A stretch of 64,000 bases of DNA from Chiridota heheva (taxonomy: Eukaryota > Echinodermata > Holothuroidea > Apodida > Chiridotidae): positions 2,345,001 to 2,409,000 of the forward strand of contig JAIGNY010002621.1 of NCBI GenBank assembly GCA_020152595.1, written 5' to 3'. Each line of letters begins with the position of its first letter. The first letter of the stretch is position 1. Of the stretch, positions 12,561 through 26,064 are shown piece by piece. The translations under genes were made by a program, and so were the position numbers. The notes under the pieces were generated by a model, which worked only from the letters and a program-made list of their open reading frames with translations, ran no database searches and had not been told where the DNA came from.

Positions 12561-15500
12561 TAGAGGAAACGGAATGGAGAAAATGCACATAATGTGCTAC
12601 AAAGTAATAATGACAAGTTCACAATGCACACGTATGGGCTTTAAGTAAGTACCATGAAAATAAGGACCATACAATCTGGCAATGCAATTGTGAAGAAAAG
12701 GACAATATATTCTGCTTGCATGAATATCAGAATTTGCTACCTTCATAGAGTGAGATTGTCGCCTCCTCGCACCCGAATTTAAGGTCAAATAATGTTGGTC
12801 CCTCAAGTAGGTCCCTATAATTGATAACCATATTATTGACTTTTATTTGACAAAATGTCAAAATATTTTAATAGAATACAAAGCACGTCCGGTTTTCTAA
12901 GTATTAAACTTTTCAAATCGATCCTGATTGTCATTTGAAGAGTTGTTGAACTATATTGTACCATATTTTCATTTTCAAGAAGAACTAAAACACAATTAAA
13001 TGTGTTTAATATATCTCTGCCAGGAAACCTTGTTAGAAACTTCTTGATTTTAAAAGTGCAAACAAAATATAATGTACAAATTTTTTGTCCCAACTTTTGA
13101 AACGCCTTCTGATAATTTCAGGGAGCTGATAGGCAGATTGGCCTATCTTAAGAGGATTCACGACACTCCAGCCATGCTTTCCATATCCATGTGTTTTCTA
13201 AAGAGGCACTAGACCGAAAAGTGAGGGTGCCATTTTGCAGAGACTAGAATATTCACCAAATCTTTTTTAGAGGTGCAACGTCTCTAATACCAATATGTAT
13301 ACTAAGTTGTATCAATACTATTTGATCACTTAAGAAGGCAATAAAGGTTAATGAATATTTGAAAAATTCACCAAATAGACGCCCTTATACATTAATGCGC
13401 GTTTTGTGCAGGCTATCTATAAATTTGCTAGGTATATAGAAGAGGTTGTAACTATCAGACTTCTGAAAAGATTATTTCTTTCATGCATAACAATATCTGC
13501 TTACTGATTTTATTTGCATACTTCAAAATGCTTCCTCCAATACCCGTGGAGGTTCAAATGTAACATGAGAATAACAACACACTTCCAACCAATCATGCAC
13601 ATGACTTACTCAAGGAAGACTTGCCCAGCAAATATCTAAAAGTTATCATTGTGGTGTTTCGAACGATTATCTGAAAGTCATTGCTATAAAAGCAAGGCAT
13701 ATTTCATGTGTTAATTCTGATTCGCATTTAATGGTAACTCATGGTTCAAAGACACCAAGGGCACATATTAATCACAAAATACATTGAGTAAAATAATCAA
13801 ACTTAGTCCAGTCTTGCTCTTTCAACTTAAAGGGAAATGTTTAACCAAACGATATACTCAATGATGTTTTGCCCTGTAGGTGTGGTACGTATATTACATC
13901 AGTTACGACAAACGCCTGGCACTGTTGACGTAATTTCATCGCAATTATCAAATCACCAGCTTATGTCTGTATGTGTAATGCAAATACTACAACATATCTT
14001 GTAAGGTGTATACCTTACAAGATATATTTCCATGTAATTATAGTTACGTTAAGTGCTAAGGCTATGTATATTTTGCAGGGATAAAAAATAACACAAAACT
14101 ACTCAAAAAATTGTTTACACTTAGTGTGAGAGAATGTTTATCATTTTCTTCAAATTTCTAATTTCGGTTTCGTATGGAAGCAAATGAAGAATGATTTTGC
14201 GATTACAGGCTTGAATGGACTTCATATATCATCCGTATAAACATTATGTGCGAACGTTAATGGAAAAGCAGAAACCTGATTCCCGCTGTATATCTCTTAT
14301 CTAGAAAATAATCTGTATACAACTTTCAACGACTGACTAAAGACTGACATAAATTTCCATAGCACATTATGATACTGGGGACACATTGAAACAGTAACTA
14401 CAATACAATGTTAAAAAGGGATTGTTAACATTAATTATTTGCTTCAAAGGGCAAATTCATTTATAACAATTTTAGGATACACGTGTGATTCCGACGAAGT
14501 TGTACTTGTTTCATGCTTAAACGAGGTGGATAACATTACTAGCTGTAAAAAGTGGTGTTACTACACTTTTTTGGAAAAATATATCAAATTAACACATTTT
14601 TTGAATTGGATTAAGATTTTTCTAGACATCAGAAACATCATCCGAATTAAAACCATTGAAATGCTTCTTTCAATTATTTAAAATTGTCATTTGTGCTCTA
14701 CATGTTTCGCTAGGTGAAAATGGTAATTAATCCTTAGAAATGAATATCGCATTAGATAAAGTGATCTGGTTTTCTTAAGCGATCATACATTTGTAGAAAG
14801 ACACAAGTCACTTTCAAATTTGACAACACGATATTTGCATTTTACCGTGATGAATAAAAATAGAATACTATTTGTTTATCAAAATGATTTTTTTTTTATC
14901 ATGCGCTCATCAAGCCTAAAGCAATTGATACAATTTGAACTCACGACAGAAATAACCTAAAACCCACTCTGATGCTAAACAATATACATATTCAATTTCA
15001 ATTTCGATGTGATAAGTATTTGAAAATGCAAAGCGATGTGTGGTACCTATACTTTCCAAACTTCATCAATGTCGATATTTGACGAAACTAGCAATGATAA
15101 GGTAGATCCCATAAAGAATATAAAGCAAAGAGAACAACTGCAGTTATGACGTCCCTTAAGGTAAAAAGCCCATTTTGCAAATAGATTTTAGGTTATTTAA
15201 TAAGAAAACAGATATTCAACCACAACTGTTTATTAGATCCATTTTTGATGTGGCTACGATAGGAAGAAAAACTTGAACGAATATTACTTATATAATTTCA
15301 CCTTATAAGTTGACTTATATAACTCCACCAAGTACATTTACAGAAAGCGTTGTCTAACTTGCCTGACAGAATAATTGAATTACGTAATAGTGTTAGCACG
15401 ATGAGTTGCAGGTTTGTGTTGTAATTATTTGCTTGCTGTATACGTATTCACATGCAATTTTAATGAATTTGCATTTCCCACGCAGAGATGTTTTGGCTAT

Positions 15501-15692
15501 AACCCCATTACCTATCATATTCTACGAGAAAAACAAAGTTCGCAAGCACTCCCCCTTTCATTAGATATATTTTACTAGAGCGTATTGTCTACATGAACAA
15601 GGGTAAAATGTACTCCGAAAGACTTGAGTTAGGGACTTAAAGAGGGAGGCTCATCTCATTGAAATACGGTAAAATTGGGGGACGCGATATTT
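12561..15692. other. No gene recognised
   Basis: The region is AT-rich, with only ORFs under about 87 codons (for example 12833-13093 minus and 14439-14681 plus). None shows a known motif, and no codon pattern or flanking splice sites stand out. A near-perfect hairpin at 13994-14025 is listed separately. Confidence 0.5.
13994..14025. other. Perfect 14-bp inverted repeat (hairpin)
   Basis: The arms are ATATCTTGTAAGGT and ACCTTACAAGATAT with a GTAT loop. It is too short for a miRNA precursor and no T-tract follows, so the role is unknown. It may be the tip of a palindromic transposon remnant. Confidence 0.85.
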
Positions 15693-15706
15693 TGACGTCA
15701 CTTCCG
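15693..15706. promoter_or_regulatory. CRE plus ETS-like motif
   Basis: A perfect CRE (TGACGTCA, 15693-15700) overlaps CACTTCCG, the reverse complement of an ETS core. The pair lies in a locally more GC-rich stretch (about 15640-15800). Such composites are common in TATA-less animal promoters. No exon can be attached with confidence. Confidence 0.35.
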
Positions 15707-17176
15707 ATTGTGGACGCAAGATCCGATCCACTGTCTGTTTGTACATGAATTAGAAGAGAACTCCGTGGTTTGTACAGCCAGACACCAGCATGTACGTTGT
15801 GAGTGCTGAGTTACATACACAGCGCATTACATTACTGTGACGAGAAACTTTGTTTGTATGTTTTTTCAATGCGTTTGTCAGAAAGCGAAAATGAAATATT
15901 AGTATTATAATACTACAATAATAGTCACCAAATGAAAATTACTGAGAAAAAAGAAGAAGGAGATGGAAGCAAAAGTCGCAATAAACGAACTCACAACTGT
16001 TGATAAGAGAACAAAAACTGCTTCCGATCGCCGTAACCAAGTGGGCTAACTCGTGTAGTGACCTTTAAGGCGTTTTAAATAACTATATACTTTGCAATAC
16101 GAGACAACAAATCGCGCAGAAAATTTCAACCAATAATTTTTTTTGAAAGGAATTCTAAATAATGTGCACATATGACGATTTCGCCTCTTTAAGCCTTACT
16201 CCTAACCCAAAGTGAATTTCACTTAGCATAGGGCATAAAGTGGCTGCGCAAAGTACATGAACAGACATTAAGCACACAAATCCACCATTTTGGAAATGTT
16301 TTGAAAATACCACATTCCGAAAACTCTCCACATAAAATTGCAACCATATCTGAACTAAGACTATCATGGAGGGATTGAACTCTAACGAAGAGGGTTTTAC
16401 CAATCACGTTGGTATCACTAGTGTACATATGAGTCGCTCACCCACCCAATACCCACTTTCCGTTGCCAGTTGTAATTTTAAGGATCGCTAAATATATTTA
16501 AGATCCGAGTATGAAATGATGGTTGATAAAAGAATAGAAATCTCCATGGCCAAACAGTCCGGAAGCAAGCCTATTAATAGGAACATATATAACACACGAG
16601 AATATTGAAGTCACGCAGCCACATTGTTCAGATGTTGCGATAAAATGGCGCAGTTTCATATTTATGTATTTTGAATATCAAAAATCATTGGTTTAAAAAA
16701 CATTTGAATTTTCAAAATGGCTGATTTGCGCCTAAAAGCTTAGCTCTGTTGTCTATTATTTATAATATTTCGAAAAAAGTGGGAGTGGAAAAGCTTTAGC
16801 CATGACAGTAATGAAGGTATTTTCAAAAGTTTTAAGTTTTCCCTAGCAAAGATATTTTTCCCAGACGTATTTTAAAAATGTAACATTGCATAAGGCTTTA
16901 ACGTTAGGATAGCAAAGGATCATGGGATATATCACAAAATGGCGGCTACAATATGTTTCCATTAATAGAAACATCTATGTTCCCATTACTAGGCATGCTG
17001 CCAGACTGCCAAAAAAGAGATTTTGCTTACGAAATTGAGCAATTTAATCCCTAATAACTAAAAATGGAGATGAAAAACTTTTCTTGAACCCATTTTAAAC
17101 TTTTTTATAGATATTTCTTCCGTTTGTATTTGAAAATATACATCTCGTTTATTTCCAATGCGGGTAAAATTTTATA
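15707..17176. other. No gene recognised; YY1-like site
   Basis: Only short ORFs without recognisable domains are present. At 16936-16946 the sequence AAAATGGCGGC is a full match to the YY1 consensus, often found just downstream of transcription starts. Nothing in the sequence ties it to a gene. Confidence 0.35.
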
Positions 17177-17229
17177 CAATCGCTCGTGTACACAGTAAAA
17201 GTGCAATCGCTCGTGTGCACAGTAAAAGT
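17177..17229 (+). repeat. 27-bp tandem duplication
   Basis: Two nearly identical copies of CAATCGCTCGTGTACACAGT followed by AAAAGTG, with one difference (GTACAC/GTGCAC). The unit length is a multiple of three, but no convincing coding frame runs through it. Confidence 0.9.
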
Positions 17230-17390
17230 ATCCTGATGATAACAAAAACGCTCCGTATGCTCATAAACTGCTTATGTTTTAGTTGTTTTATTCTAAACAG
17301 CAAGACCGATAATACATTGTTATGGAATATGATATTACTTATCAATGACTCCGTCAAAGCATGTAGTACCGACTATATGTGTAACAATGT

Positions 17391-17715
17391 TTTTGCAGAC
17401 GTGTATGAAACTATATAGATAAAGACTTTCAGTCTTTAACTATAGTGCTATGAAAATACATTTAATGGAAAGTGAACACTCACTCATGTAAAAATACATA
17501 GTAGATTGTAACAAATCCCCAAAATGTTAAGTAAAATATGTAATATTCTACAAAAACTGTAACAATACCCACATTATGTAAGCATAATGAAGAAATTTTA
17601 CTATGTATATTTACACGAGTGAGCAGTCCTTCACTTTCCATCAAATGTGTTTTTATAACAGTACAGATAAAGACTGAAAATCTTTATCTACATGGTTTCA
17701 TACACGTCTGCAAAA
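17391..17715. mobile_element. MITE with ~110-bp inverted ends
   Basis: The left side, TTTTGCAGACGTGTATGAAA, continues through TAGATAAAGACTTTCAGTCTTTA and ATGGAAAGTGAA to a point near 17505. It is mirrored on the right, ending TTTCATACACGTCTGCAAAA, over roughly 110 bp with a few mismatches and small gaps. There is no coding capacity and the centre is AT-rich. The poly-A flank on the right hides the target duplication, so the superfamily is not assigned. Confidence 0.85.
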
Positions 17716-18169
17716 AAAAAAAGATTTATCTACGGTTTACTTTGATTTAGTGAGTATAACCTATAAAGCTATTTGTTAAGATACTCTCATCTAATTGGCC
17801 ACCGATAACAATAATTTGTTGATTGTCTATGCTTATCTTAAAGCGGTTTTTTGCTTCTCTTTAAAAGCTTCCTGCTCGTTAGCATACTAACATCTTTACA
17901 TTGCGTAAATCAGCAAATAATAGGCCAATTATAAGGGGAACAGTTAGTTCTTCACTTTGGGTAAATTCGCCCACTTGAATATGGCAATAAATAGAAGACT
18001 TATTTCTCATTCATTTATGATTGCAAATGAAATCCCCATCAAACTGTTTGTTTCATTACGTTTTAAGGGGCACCCGTTGGCTGAAAACTTGCACATCTAG
18101 AGAAATCAAAATAGAAAAAAAACAAAGAGAAATCCATGTTCGTTTTTATTCTTATTTCTAAGACTTTAC

Positions 18170-18414
18170 CTTTCAAGGAAGGTTGCATCGCAATTTCTGT
18201 CCACGGTGATCAGCACTTTATTAAGGCAATTATCTACAACAAATGATGTTTCCTCAACCGGTTTTGCCTCAATGGTCGATATACTCTGTATTCTTGCTAT
18301 TGGCACAAGGCTAAAATACAGTATCAACAATATAATAGAAAACGTTGTTTTATATTTACCGGACCTTAAGACAAAACCGAAAAACGTAGTAAACGGTGCA
18401 TTGCTCATATCCAT
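18170..18414 (-). CDS. Candidate first coding exon, type II membrane protein
   Basis: The frame starts with ATG at 18414 (MDMSNAPFTT), directly preceded by an in-frame TGA, so this start is well defined. Residues about 1-22 are short and basic near the end (RSGKYK). Residues 23-42 form one strong hydrophobic segment (TTFSIILLILYFSLVPIARI). The rest (QSISTIEAKPVEETS...) is polar, with two cysteines (DNCLN and RNCDATF). The frame runs up to a good donor, CTTGAAAG/GTAAAG, so the exon would end at 18170 with 81 codons plus 2 bases. Basic tail, single hydrophobic anchor and polar stem are the layout of Golgi glycosyltransferases and other type II membrane proteins, but no catalytic motif lies in this exon and the family is unknown. 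The next exon would lie below 18168; I could not identify it. It could still be a chance ORF. Confidence 0.4.
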
Positions 18415-18769
18415 TCATGGCATTTGATTCAAGAACTGTTCAACGTATTTGTAAGTAAATGCAACTATTAATTGAAAAACCAACTGCGTAGGGATATTGA
18501 ATATATCCTCGAGTTATTTTCCTGTTAAAATTGCGCTGTTGATACTTTCATAGAACAGTTTCTCAAAGCAAATTCAGCATTTCAGCAAGTCACTTTTAAA
18601 TAACTTTTGCAGAGTGGCCGTGGTGGGTTTTTTTTAACTAGACGGTAAAGTGATCAGATGTTCCGAAAGAACCTTGCTAATTTTACCTCATGATCTAAAA
18701 TTTTCAGATTTTTGCAAATCGTATTCGTAGAATTTCTTAATTTTTGAGAATCGCCTAAAGATGAATTGT

Positions 18770-19640
18770 TAAAGGTCAGATGTCATGCAATAATTTTGGG
18801 CCTAAGTGATGTATTTTTCAATTTGAAATAACTTTCTAATATATACGCTCTTCGAAAAATTTCTTTATCTTTTACAATGTTAAAAAACAACTCCCAACAG
18901 CTTATAAAAAGGACTGAATATCCTTTTTTGATTTTTTTAATTGAAATGTACAACAAGCTAGTCTTTTAGTACGTGCACGTACCCTGACCTACGTACAGAA
19001 TATAGTGGTTTAACATACACGTACTTGTGCGATACACCACCATCATCTTCGCCAATATTTTGTTGTTGTTGATGGGATTACACAAGTGTCCTTCATACTT
19101 TTCCACGGAATTTTCGTGTCTGAGATGTTGAATGTACAAATTGGGTGCTTTTTAATTCTGAGATAACATTCAGCATGCTCTTTGTAGGCCAAAACACTTA
19201 GTGGTAAATTGAATTTCTTATGTGTTTGTTTTCTGTCTGGGGGAACTAAAATCTCAGTCGGGTTGATAAGATGTTGTACTAACATAATATTTTTAGGAGG
19301 CTATGTTGTCCTTCTTTTACTCATGTGGTGATTTTCAACTTTAATTTTTCGAGGTAAAGTCAGCTAGGCAGACCGAAACAATTGTTAATGTTCATATCGC
19401 GTAACTCGCGTAACTCAAGCTGCACAATACGTTCGTATGTTTGATCCTTCTGCGCTACAACTGTCAACGTCACAGATTTAATCACATCTAAGGCTGTTTA
19501 TGCACGGAACACACTCCAGATAAACTTGCTTTGGCCATATTTCACCCTTTTTGGACTAAAATGTTGATGGAACGAGGGTCTTCGTATATTCAGTGTGTAC
19601 CAACCATTTATTTTAGGCAGACGTTTTGCTGGATGCCATC
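18770..19640. repeat. Dispersed repeat, copy 1 (empty site)
   Basis: This segment is homologous to 44930-46040, roughly 70% identical by eye. Shared blocks include AAGTGATGTAT, TCTGAGATAACATTCAGCA, GGGGAACTAAAATC, AAGTCAGCTAGG, CAACTGTCAACGT/CAGCTGTCAACGT and GCTGTTTATGCACGGA. The other copy has a 394-bp SINE where this copy is continuous (about 19490). A minus-strand ORF (19043-19285) is open here, but the matching region of the other copy is aligned in a shifted frame, so I do not call it coding. It may be an old transposon or a decayed duplicated gene segment. Confidence 0.75.
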
Positions 19641-22600
19641 AGACATTTAGATACATACTTACAATGCCGAATGTTCTAAAAGGAGACAAATAGAGCTAGC
19701 ACGCGGCATACATATAGGTATAGAATTCGGGTATATTTCAGTATGGGGAATCTTACATTACCACGTGAAGTCGACTGTTTGTTCAAAACATCTGCGAAAA
19801 TTAATTGCAAGCATTTAATAACTAAATCTAAGAATAGAGGACTAATGCTTATATTTGTTTTCAGGTTTAGAGTGTAATTAATCAGTACTAATACCAATAA
19901 ATTATAAATCGAAGTAAACAAAATATCTGAAATCCTTCTTTTCAGCGCGATTTACGATAGGGTCCACGTCTTTCAAGTTCCAACATATCTCAACTTCACG
20001 TTAGACAGTCGTCCAAATAAATATAGTGCTACCACGTTATCGAACTTTATTTGCAGTGCTTTATTGTTTATCAAACAGCTGTGAACATCTCTACAACCTA
20101 AAATATTGAGAACCTATCTTGGTGAGGTTTTATCATGGAAATTAAGTAATGACGTGCAAATACAAAAAATCTTAGTGAGACGAGCCAGGCTGGTATGGGC
20201 TGTGTTAGTATTATTAGTGGTTAAGGAAACGTTGGAACGTATTTTGGCTATTTTGTTTACCTTTGGTGTATAAATTCCTAAGCAAATTTGGCTGTATAAT
20301 ATCATCTTGATATCAAAGCTGACAACGGTTGATGATTAACGAAATGCAAGAATATTTAATCTGAAAATCGAATGTTTTGATGCTTATTAACTTAAAATGC
20401 AATTTACTTTGAAGAGAATTCTATTCATAATTCTATTAATTTCTAATCATATTACATTGCGCAAAAGTAAAATGCTTTCACACATTTAGCCAAACATAAA
20501 AGAACGAAACTGACAAACAAAGTTTTGCCTTACATCTAATGATTGATACGCAGCACTTGTTATAAGTATTTCAAGCTCATCATTTAAGCACTAATATTGG
20601 TGAACAAACAATATTGTGTTGCAAACCCCTATAATTCAAATTGACTTGTGAGAAAGAAAACTCAAGTAAAATTGTGAAAATTCTCACATCATGAAAAATT
20701 CATTTGAGATGACGTGTCTTCATGAATGGAGGTGCCAAATCAGAGAAATTGCTGTCATCTCAGTAGAAGCAAACAGGCACATTAAGACAATTAGCCTCTC
20801 AATATAATATTCCGGGAGAACATTATACACTGCAGGCTAACAGGTACTTAGGTTTGAGTGTATATATCTTGATTCGAATTTAGGTATGTCGGTACGTGCA
20901 TGTAGTAAAAAATATGTTTGCTGCTTAAAGATAAATTCATGACTTCTCTGGATGTACGTTCTTGCTAAGGGTGCTATGAATGATATATTAATATGTTCCT
21001 GTTATGCAAATATTCAAGGGTGGCGTTACTTTTGTTTTAACTAAACAAACCATCTTTTTCAAGGTTTGTAGTAAGAAAACTAGTCAAAGTCACGTGTCAA
21101 ATCTCCAGTCACATTGTGATGAGTGGTACGTTTTAAAGGGGCTCGATATTACTAGAATTGCATTTACTAATATATGTAATTCTCTTTAATCTCATATGAA
21201 ATCTTCGTAACATTTCCTTTCCATGTTGAAGGAAAAACAAACTCGAGTGGATTGGGTCATATTATGCAATCGTTTATCGTCATTCACCTTTTAGTTTATG
21301 AATAGCTTTAAACTTTATTGCTCAGTTATTTTGCAATATTTAGTTTAAGTTACCGTAGCTATAAACTGCATGGTTACTGCAAGCCGTGAGTGATCCATTA
21401 CACATAATCCTTTCAAAGTTTATCTAAATTTCCAGCGGCAACGTTCTAAGGGAATTTGTATAGTTCCGTACAATTTGTCGCAATCGCAGAAAACGGAGAT
21501 AAATTCTGTATAGTTATTACTAAACACCAGGGGAGGACTCAAAGGGGATTCAATAAGCACTTTCGCATCACAGCTAACATCATTGTATATCATTTACTAC
21601 GAATCTTTTCGATATCATGATTTCAGTTTATCCCTAAAGCAAATCCAAAAATGTATTTACCACATATCATTTCTTGCCTTGCAGCAAAATAATACTTTAA
21701 ACTATAACTTGGTTTTAAAGTTTTTAAGATAGCAAGGGATAATATGACATAAAAAAGATTAATGTGCTACAGAAATGAATTTTAAGTGCTCCAAAGAAAG
21801 GATTCTGATCTATATTTTTTTTCAATATCTGATATCAGAGAGTAACAGGAAGAAGAAAGAATTGCATTGATTAACTTTCACATAAAATGGGTTTGTAAAG
21901 GCATGTTTGAGAAAGCCCTACATTAACGTCTAAACATGTGTACTATCACCCTATTCAGTCATCTTAGAAGGGCCTCTCGTGAATATCATTTTATAAGGGT
22001 AAACACATGATATCTTAAGCCGACTATTTGGAAAGAAGAACACGGGTGAAAGTTTGTAACACATAAGACAATGAAATAAGTTAGGGGAATTGAGCAAAAA
22101 CATAGCAGGCAAATAGTTACTTTAAATTTGTATTACAATCATAGCTAAAGTTCACTACAGCAAAGAATGAGAAGTTGTCTTTCTTTTAATGGAATAATTC
22201 TTGGCTAAAACACATTTTTGGTGTTGTTCATTTTTTTAATCTCAAAAAGTGTTTGTTAATCGTAAACGGTTAAAAGGAATGAAAGTAATCTGGCAAAATA
22301 ATCCCAGCACCAGTTCCAAAGGAAGTATATAAATTAGTATGAGTAAACAGTTCTAGTATTGCTCCAATAGGATCGCCTTATTAAGATTGCATGATATGTC
22401 AATACATTACATGACATAACGTTGACGACATGTACATATCAACTTTAGTTCAAATTATGAGTACATATGTACAAACCCGAAATACAATTGAGTAAATAGT
22501 TAAATACTTACTTTCTACAAATATTTAATAATAAAGTTATTAGGGTGTGTCATAGTCAGCTAGTAAAGAGTTGTGTTGAAGCCATGAGGCTAACTCTCCA

Positions 22601-23209
22601 TTTCCACAAGTCCAGATATGTTTTTCACAGTGAAGATAATAAATTATATGTCAAGATTGGAAGTCCAAAGAAAACACAATCATAGACAGATAGAAAGTGA
22701 TTAAATTTGATTTCAATAACAAGTATACAGTGAGAATATTGTTTTTGTCATGATGTTTTACATTTGCTGGAGAAATGTCCTCAAAAATTAAGAAATAATT
22801 CAACTGGTCAATGGATATTTATTTATTTTTCAATGATTTGTAGTTTCTCTATTATGAATTTGAGCGATTTGAAAAGCCTATTTTAATCTTAGAATATATC
22901 CCATTGATATCATATCAGACTTCTTTTCCCTTCCAAGCATTGTTCATTCATTAATTATGTGGGTGAGAGAATTGTGATAATATATAAAGAAGATGAACAA
23001 AATCGTTATGAAATACTAATGGAATTAATTAAATGTAAATGGCTGAAAAAAATGAATTTACAACACTGAAAAAAGGGTATTATCTGAATACTTTATTCTC
23101 TTTAGAATTTATCTTGTATTCTCCAACTTCCTTTAATGTATTCATATCAGTGTGTGTGTGTGTGTGGGGGCATTGGTGTCAGTTTATCTAATGATTTTAT
23201 ATCATACAA
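19641..23209. other. No gene recognised
   Basis: AT-rich, with ORFs under 82 codons and none with a known motif. There is no clear inverted repeat or tandem array. A short TG run lies at 23150-23165, just before the LINE remnant. Confidence 0.5.
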
Positions 23210-24905
23210 AAAAAGATATTATAAAGTAAGAAAGAAGAATGTTGGATTAAGGAATGGAAATGAAAAGCTTATCACTGTAGAAGAGATGAGAGAAAGATTG
23301 AAAGAACACTTTGAATCAACTTTAAACCAACCTATACCAGACTGCCAGAGGCAACCAACCTATGTATAGAGGCAAACGAAGATGGCATTAATGTCGAGAT
23401 GGGTGAGATCCAATCTGAAGAAATAAAGAATGCTGTGTCAAAAATAAAGAATGGAAAAGCACCAGTAGTGTATGGAATAAGCATTGAAATGTGAAAAAGT
23501 AGTATGGATTTGACGGAGGAGACCTTAAGTACATTATTTAAACAAATTTTAGATACAGAAGAAGTGCCAGATGCATGGCAAAAAGCATTATAACTGTTAT
23601 TATACTACAAAGGAATATCCTTAATACCAACAGCAAGTAAGATATTTGTAAGGATATTGATTGAAAGGCTACGTAGCGCAATAGATACAAACTTCGTTAT
23701 GAGCAAGCTGGCTTTAGGAGTGGCAGAGGAACTACTGAACAAATATTCACCCTTAAAAATATAATAGAACAAATGCTTGGAATAAAAAGCCACAATATAC
23801 CTCAACTTCATTGGTCTTTAGAAGGCCTTCGACAGTCTAGACAGAAACATGATGTGGAAGATTATGAAACCCATGAAATACACAAATATTATACAGAACT
23901 GGTATGATGGCAGTAAATGTGCAGTGTTAAGCGATGGAAAACTATCTGACCTGGTTTCTGTGAAAACTGGGGTAAAACAAGGATGTGTAATGTCTGGTTT
24001 CCTCTTTATACTTACTACTAACTGAGTGATGAGAACCAGCACAAGGCAGAAAGAATCGAATCCGGTGGAACTTATTTACAGCCCTAGACGATCTTGACTA
24101 CCTGACTACGCTGATGACATTGCACTTATTTCTAGCACCAAAGAACAACTCCAAGACAAAACAAGTAAACTACATGAAACAGGTAAAACGGTTGGTCTGG
24201 AGTTTAATGAAAAAAGACAAAGATCATGTGCATTAACAACAAAACTGATGGAACAATTAAAATTGCAAATGCACAGCTTGAAGATGTTGATAGCTTTGTC
24301 TTTCTCGGTACAACACTGTCCAAAGAAGGAGGCACTGATAAAGACATAAAAGGCATAATTGGGCTGGCTCAGGCAACTTTCAGATAACTTGACAAGATTT
24401 GGAAGTCAAACACCTGCCGGATAAAATTAAACTTAAATTTGTTCAATCAAATGTAATCTCAGTACTCCTCTATAAATGTAAAACCTGGAAGCTGACAAAA
24501 GCTGGCGAGAAGAAACTAGATGTGTTCCAAAAGAGATGCCTTAGAATTATTTTAAAAATTACATGGCCAGTGAAAGTCACCATGAAGAACTATGTGAAAT
24601 AACAAGCACAGTGGAGATGAGCAAGGAGATATTTAAGAGAAGATGGAGATGGTTGGGTTATGTATTAAGAAAGGACGAAGAAAACTTTGCCAGGATATCC
24701 ATCAACTGGACACCAGAAGGTAGAAGAAAGAAGGGAAGACATAAGACTACATGGAGAAGAGTAGCAGAAAAGGAGAGAACCAGTTTTGGACGGAACAGCT
24801 GGGGAGAAGATGCAGTAGTAGCAAGAGACAGAAAGAGATGGAAGAATTTGCATAGAGAAGCCACAATCTCCATACCCAGGAGAAAGGAGCGGTAAGGTAA
24901 GATAC
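23210..24905 (+). pseudogene. Dead non-LTR retrotransposon (RT and C-terminal region)
   Basis: Pieces of one reverse transcriptase lie in order across shifting frames. The lead-in region is at about 23220-23370 (MRERLKEHFESTLNQP). RT fingers follow at 23615-23760 (GISLIPTASKIFVRI, then YEQAGFRSGRGTTEQIF). The Asp-Lys-like palm region is degraded near 23820. VKTGVKQGCVMSGFLF is at about 23955-24015. The catalytic YADD box (YADDIALIS) is at 24107-24118. The thumb and C-terminal part is at 24399-24602, and the basic tail at 24563-24895 (RWRWLGYVLRKDEENFARIS). Frameshifts and stops occur in every interval. It is 5'-truncated, with no endonuclease. The 3' end is GGTAAGGTAAG, a likely short terminal repeat. 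The family is the widespread invertebrate endonuclease-RT LINE; I cannot fix the clade. Confidence 0.9.
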
Positions 24906-26064
24906 AAATTAAAAAGAATCAACACCTAACCATTGATAAGTAGTATATCACGCTTTGCAGTTTGCCACGGGAATATTTCGAACATATATTTAAGGATATC
25001 TTAGGATAATATATATGAAAATATAACATGCCTAGCTTATAAAAGAACTGAAGTTAAATCAAATATTCAGCGATTTCAAACGCTGTTCCAAATAGGATTT
25101 ATATATAGCTAAGAATTCTTCCATTTTTTTTATTGACTATAGTTGTCATCTTTTCATACGCAACAATGCCATTACAGCAATTCTTCTTCCTATGATGTAG
25201 TTTGTGATAACGAATTGTAAATCACGGAGGATTAAAGAACGGCTTTCTACCAAATGAACTCGAAGAAAGACTATTTGTGCCCTAAATAAGTTAATCATTG
25301 AAATACATGAATTGATGGGACTCTGCTAAGATCATGGTCCGTTAATAGTGAAATCATTCGCCGAGGCATTATACGGATGTACCTCATCGCCCGTAGACCT
25401 GAATTATATGAAAGCAAAATTGTTTACCATTGCACTATAAGGAAGATGGACAGATGAGAGTTGGACGGATAGTTTTGTATGGGTGTACCGAGGTCCAAGT
25501 GTTGAGGCGATGAACATTGTTTGCTCTTCAGTTTGATTTAGCATCAGAACAGTGTAATAGACTGCTATTTTAGAATAGTTATAGAAAACCTCTCATAATT
25601 GATGGTTTGGGGTAAATTTCTCTCCTGGAAAAATATAGCCATGTGATAATACTTCATTTTGTAAACCCCATTCAAATCTTTCGTTAGTTACCAGCACTTT
25701 TTTCTTTTGTGTATTTATCTCTTGCACTGCATATTTTTCATTATTTACAGATAGCTAACAGTAATAATAGCTGACAGTCCGGTTCGAACTCTCACGATCG
25801 GGAGAAAAGTTTGTGGTGTCCCAATCAGAAGGTGCTTCATGTAAGTATTCCAGAAAGAATCTATCCAAATTCAAATGTTCTATATACTTTTATATTAGAA
25901 TCAGATAATTTTAGAATTGGAGCTCAATGAGCTTTTTCAATTGCGCAAGTTTCATATTTTAAATCTGAAAATGAAATAATGACATATGAATACTATTTCA
26001 CGGTGCGCTTTTAAATTTTACCGTGCAATTTTATTGACTGACAGAGAAGCAGTGACTCTTTCAC
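24906..26064. other. No gene; shared GATCGGGAGA motif
   Basis: No coding signal. At 25775-25805 the string CAGTCCGGTTC...GATCGGGAGA recurs in nearly the same form at 40388-40416, and related inverted GGGAG units occur at 41041-41070. It is probably a fragment of an unidentified dispersed repeat. Confidence 0.45.

Noticed and set aside
19043..19285. Conserved coding exon shared by the two dispersed repeat copies
   Set aside because: The peptides look alike in places (AECYLR…KK), but the underlying DNA aligns in shifted frames across part of the region, which argues against coding constraint.
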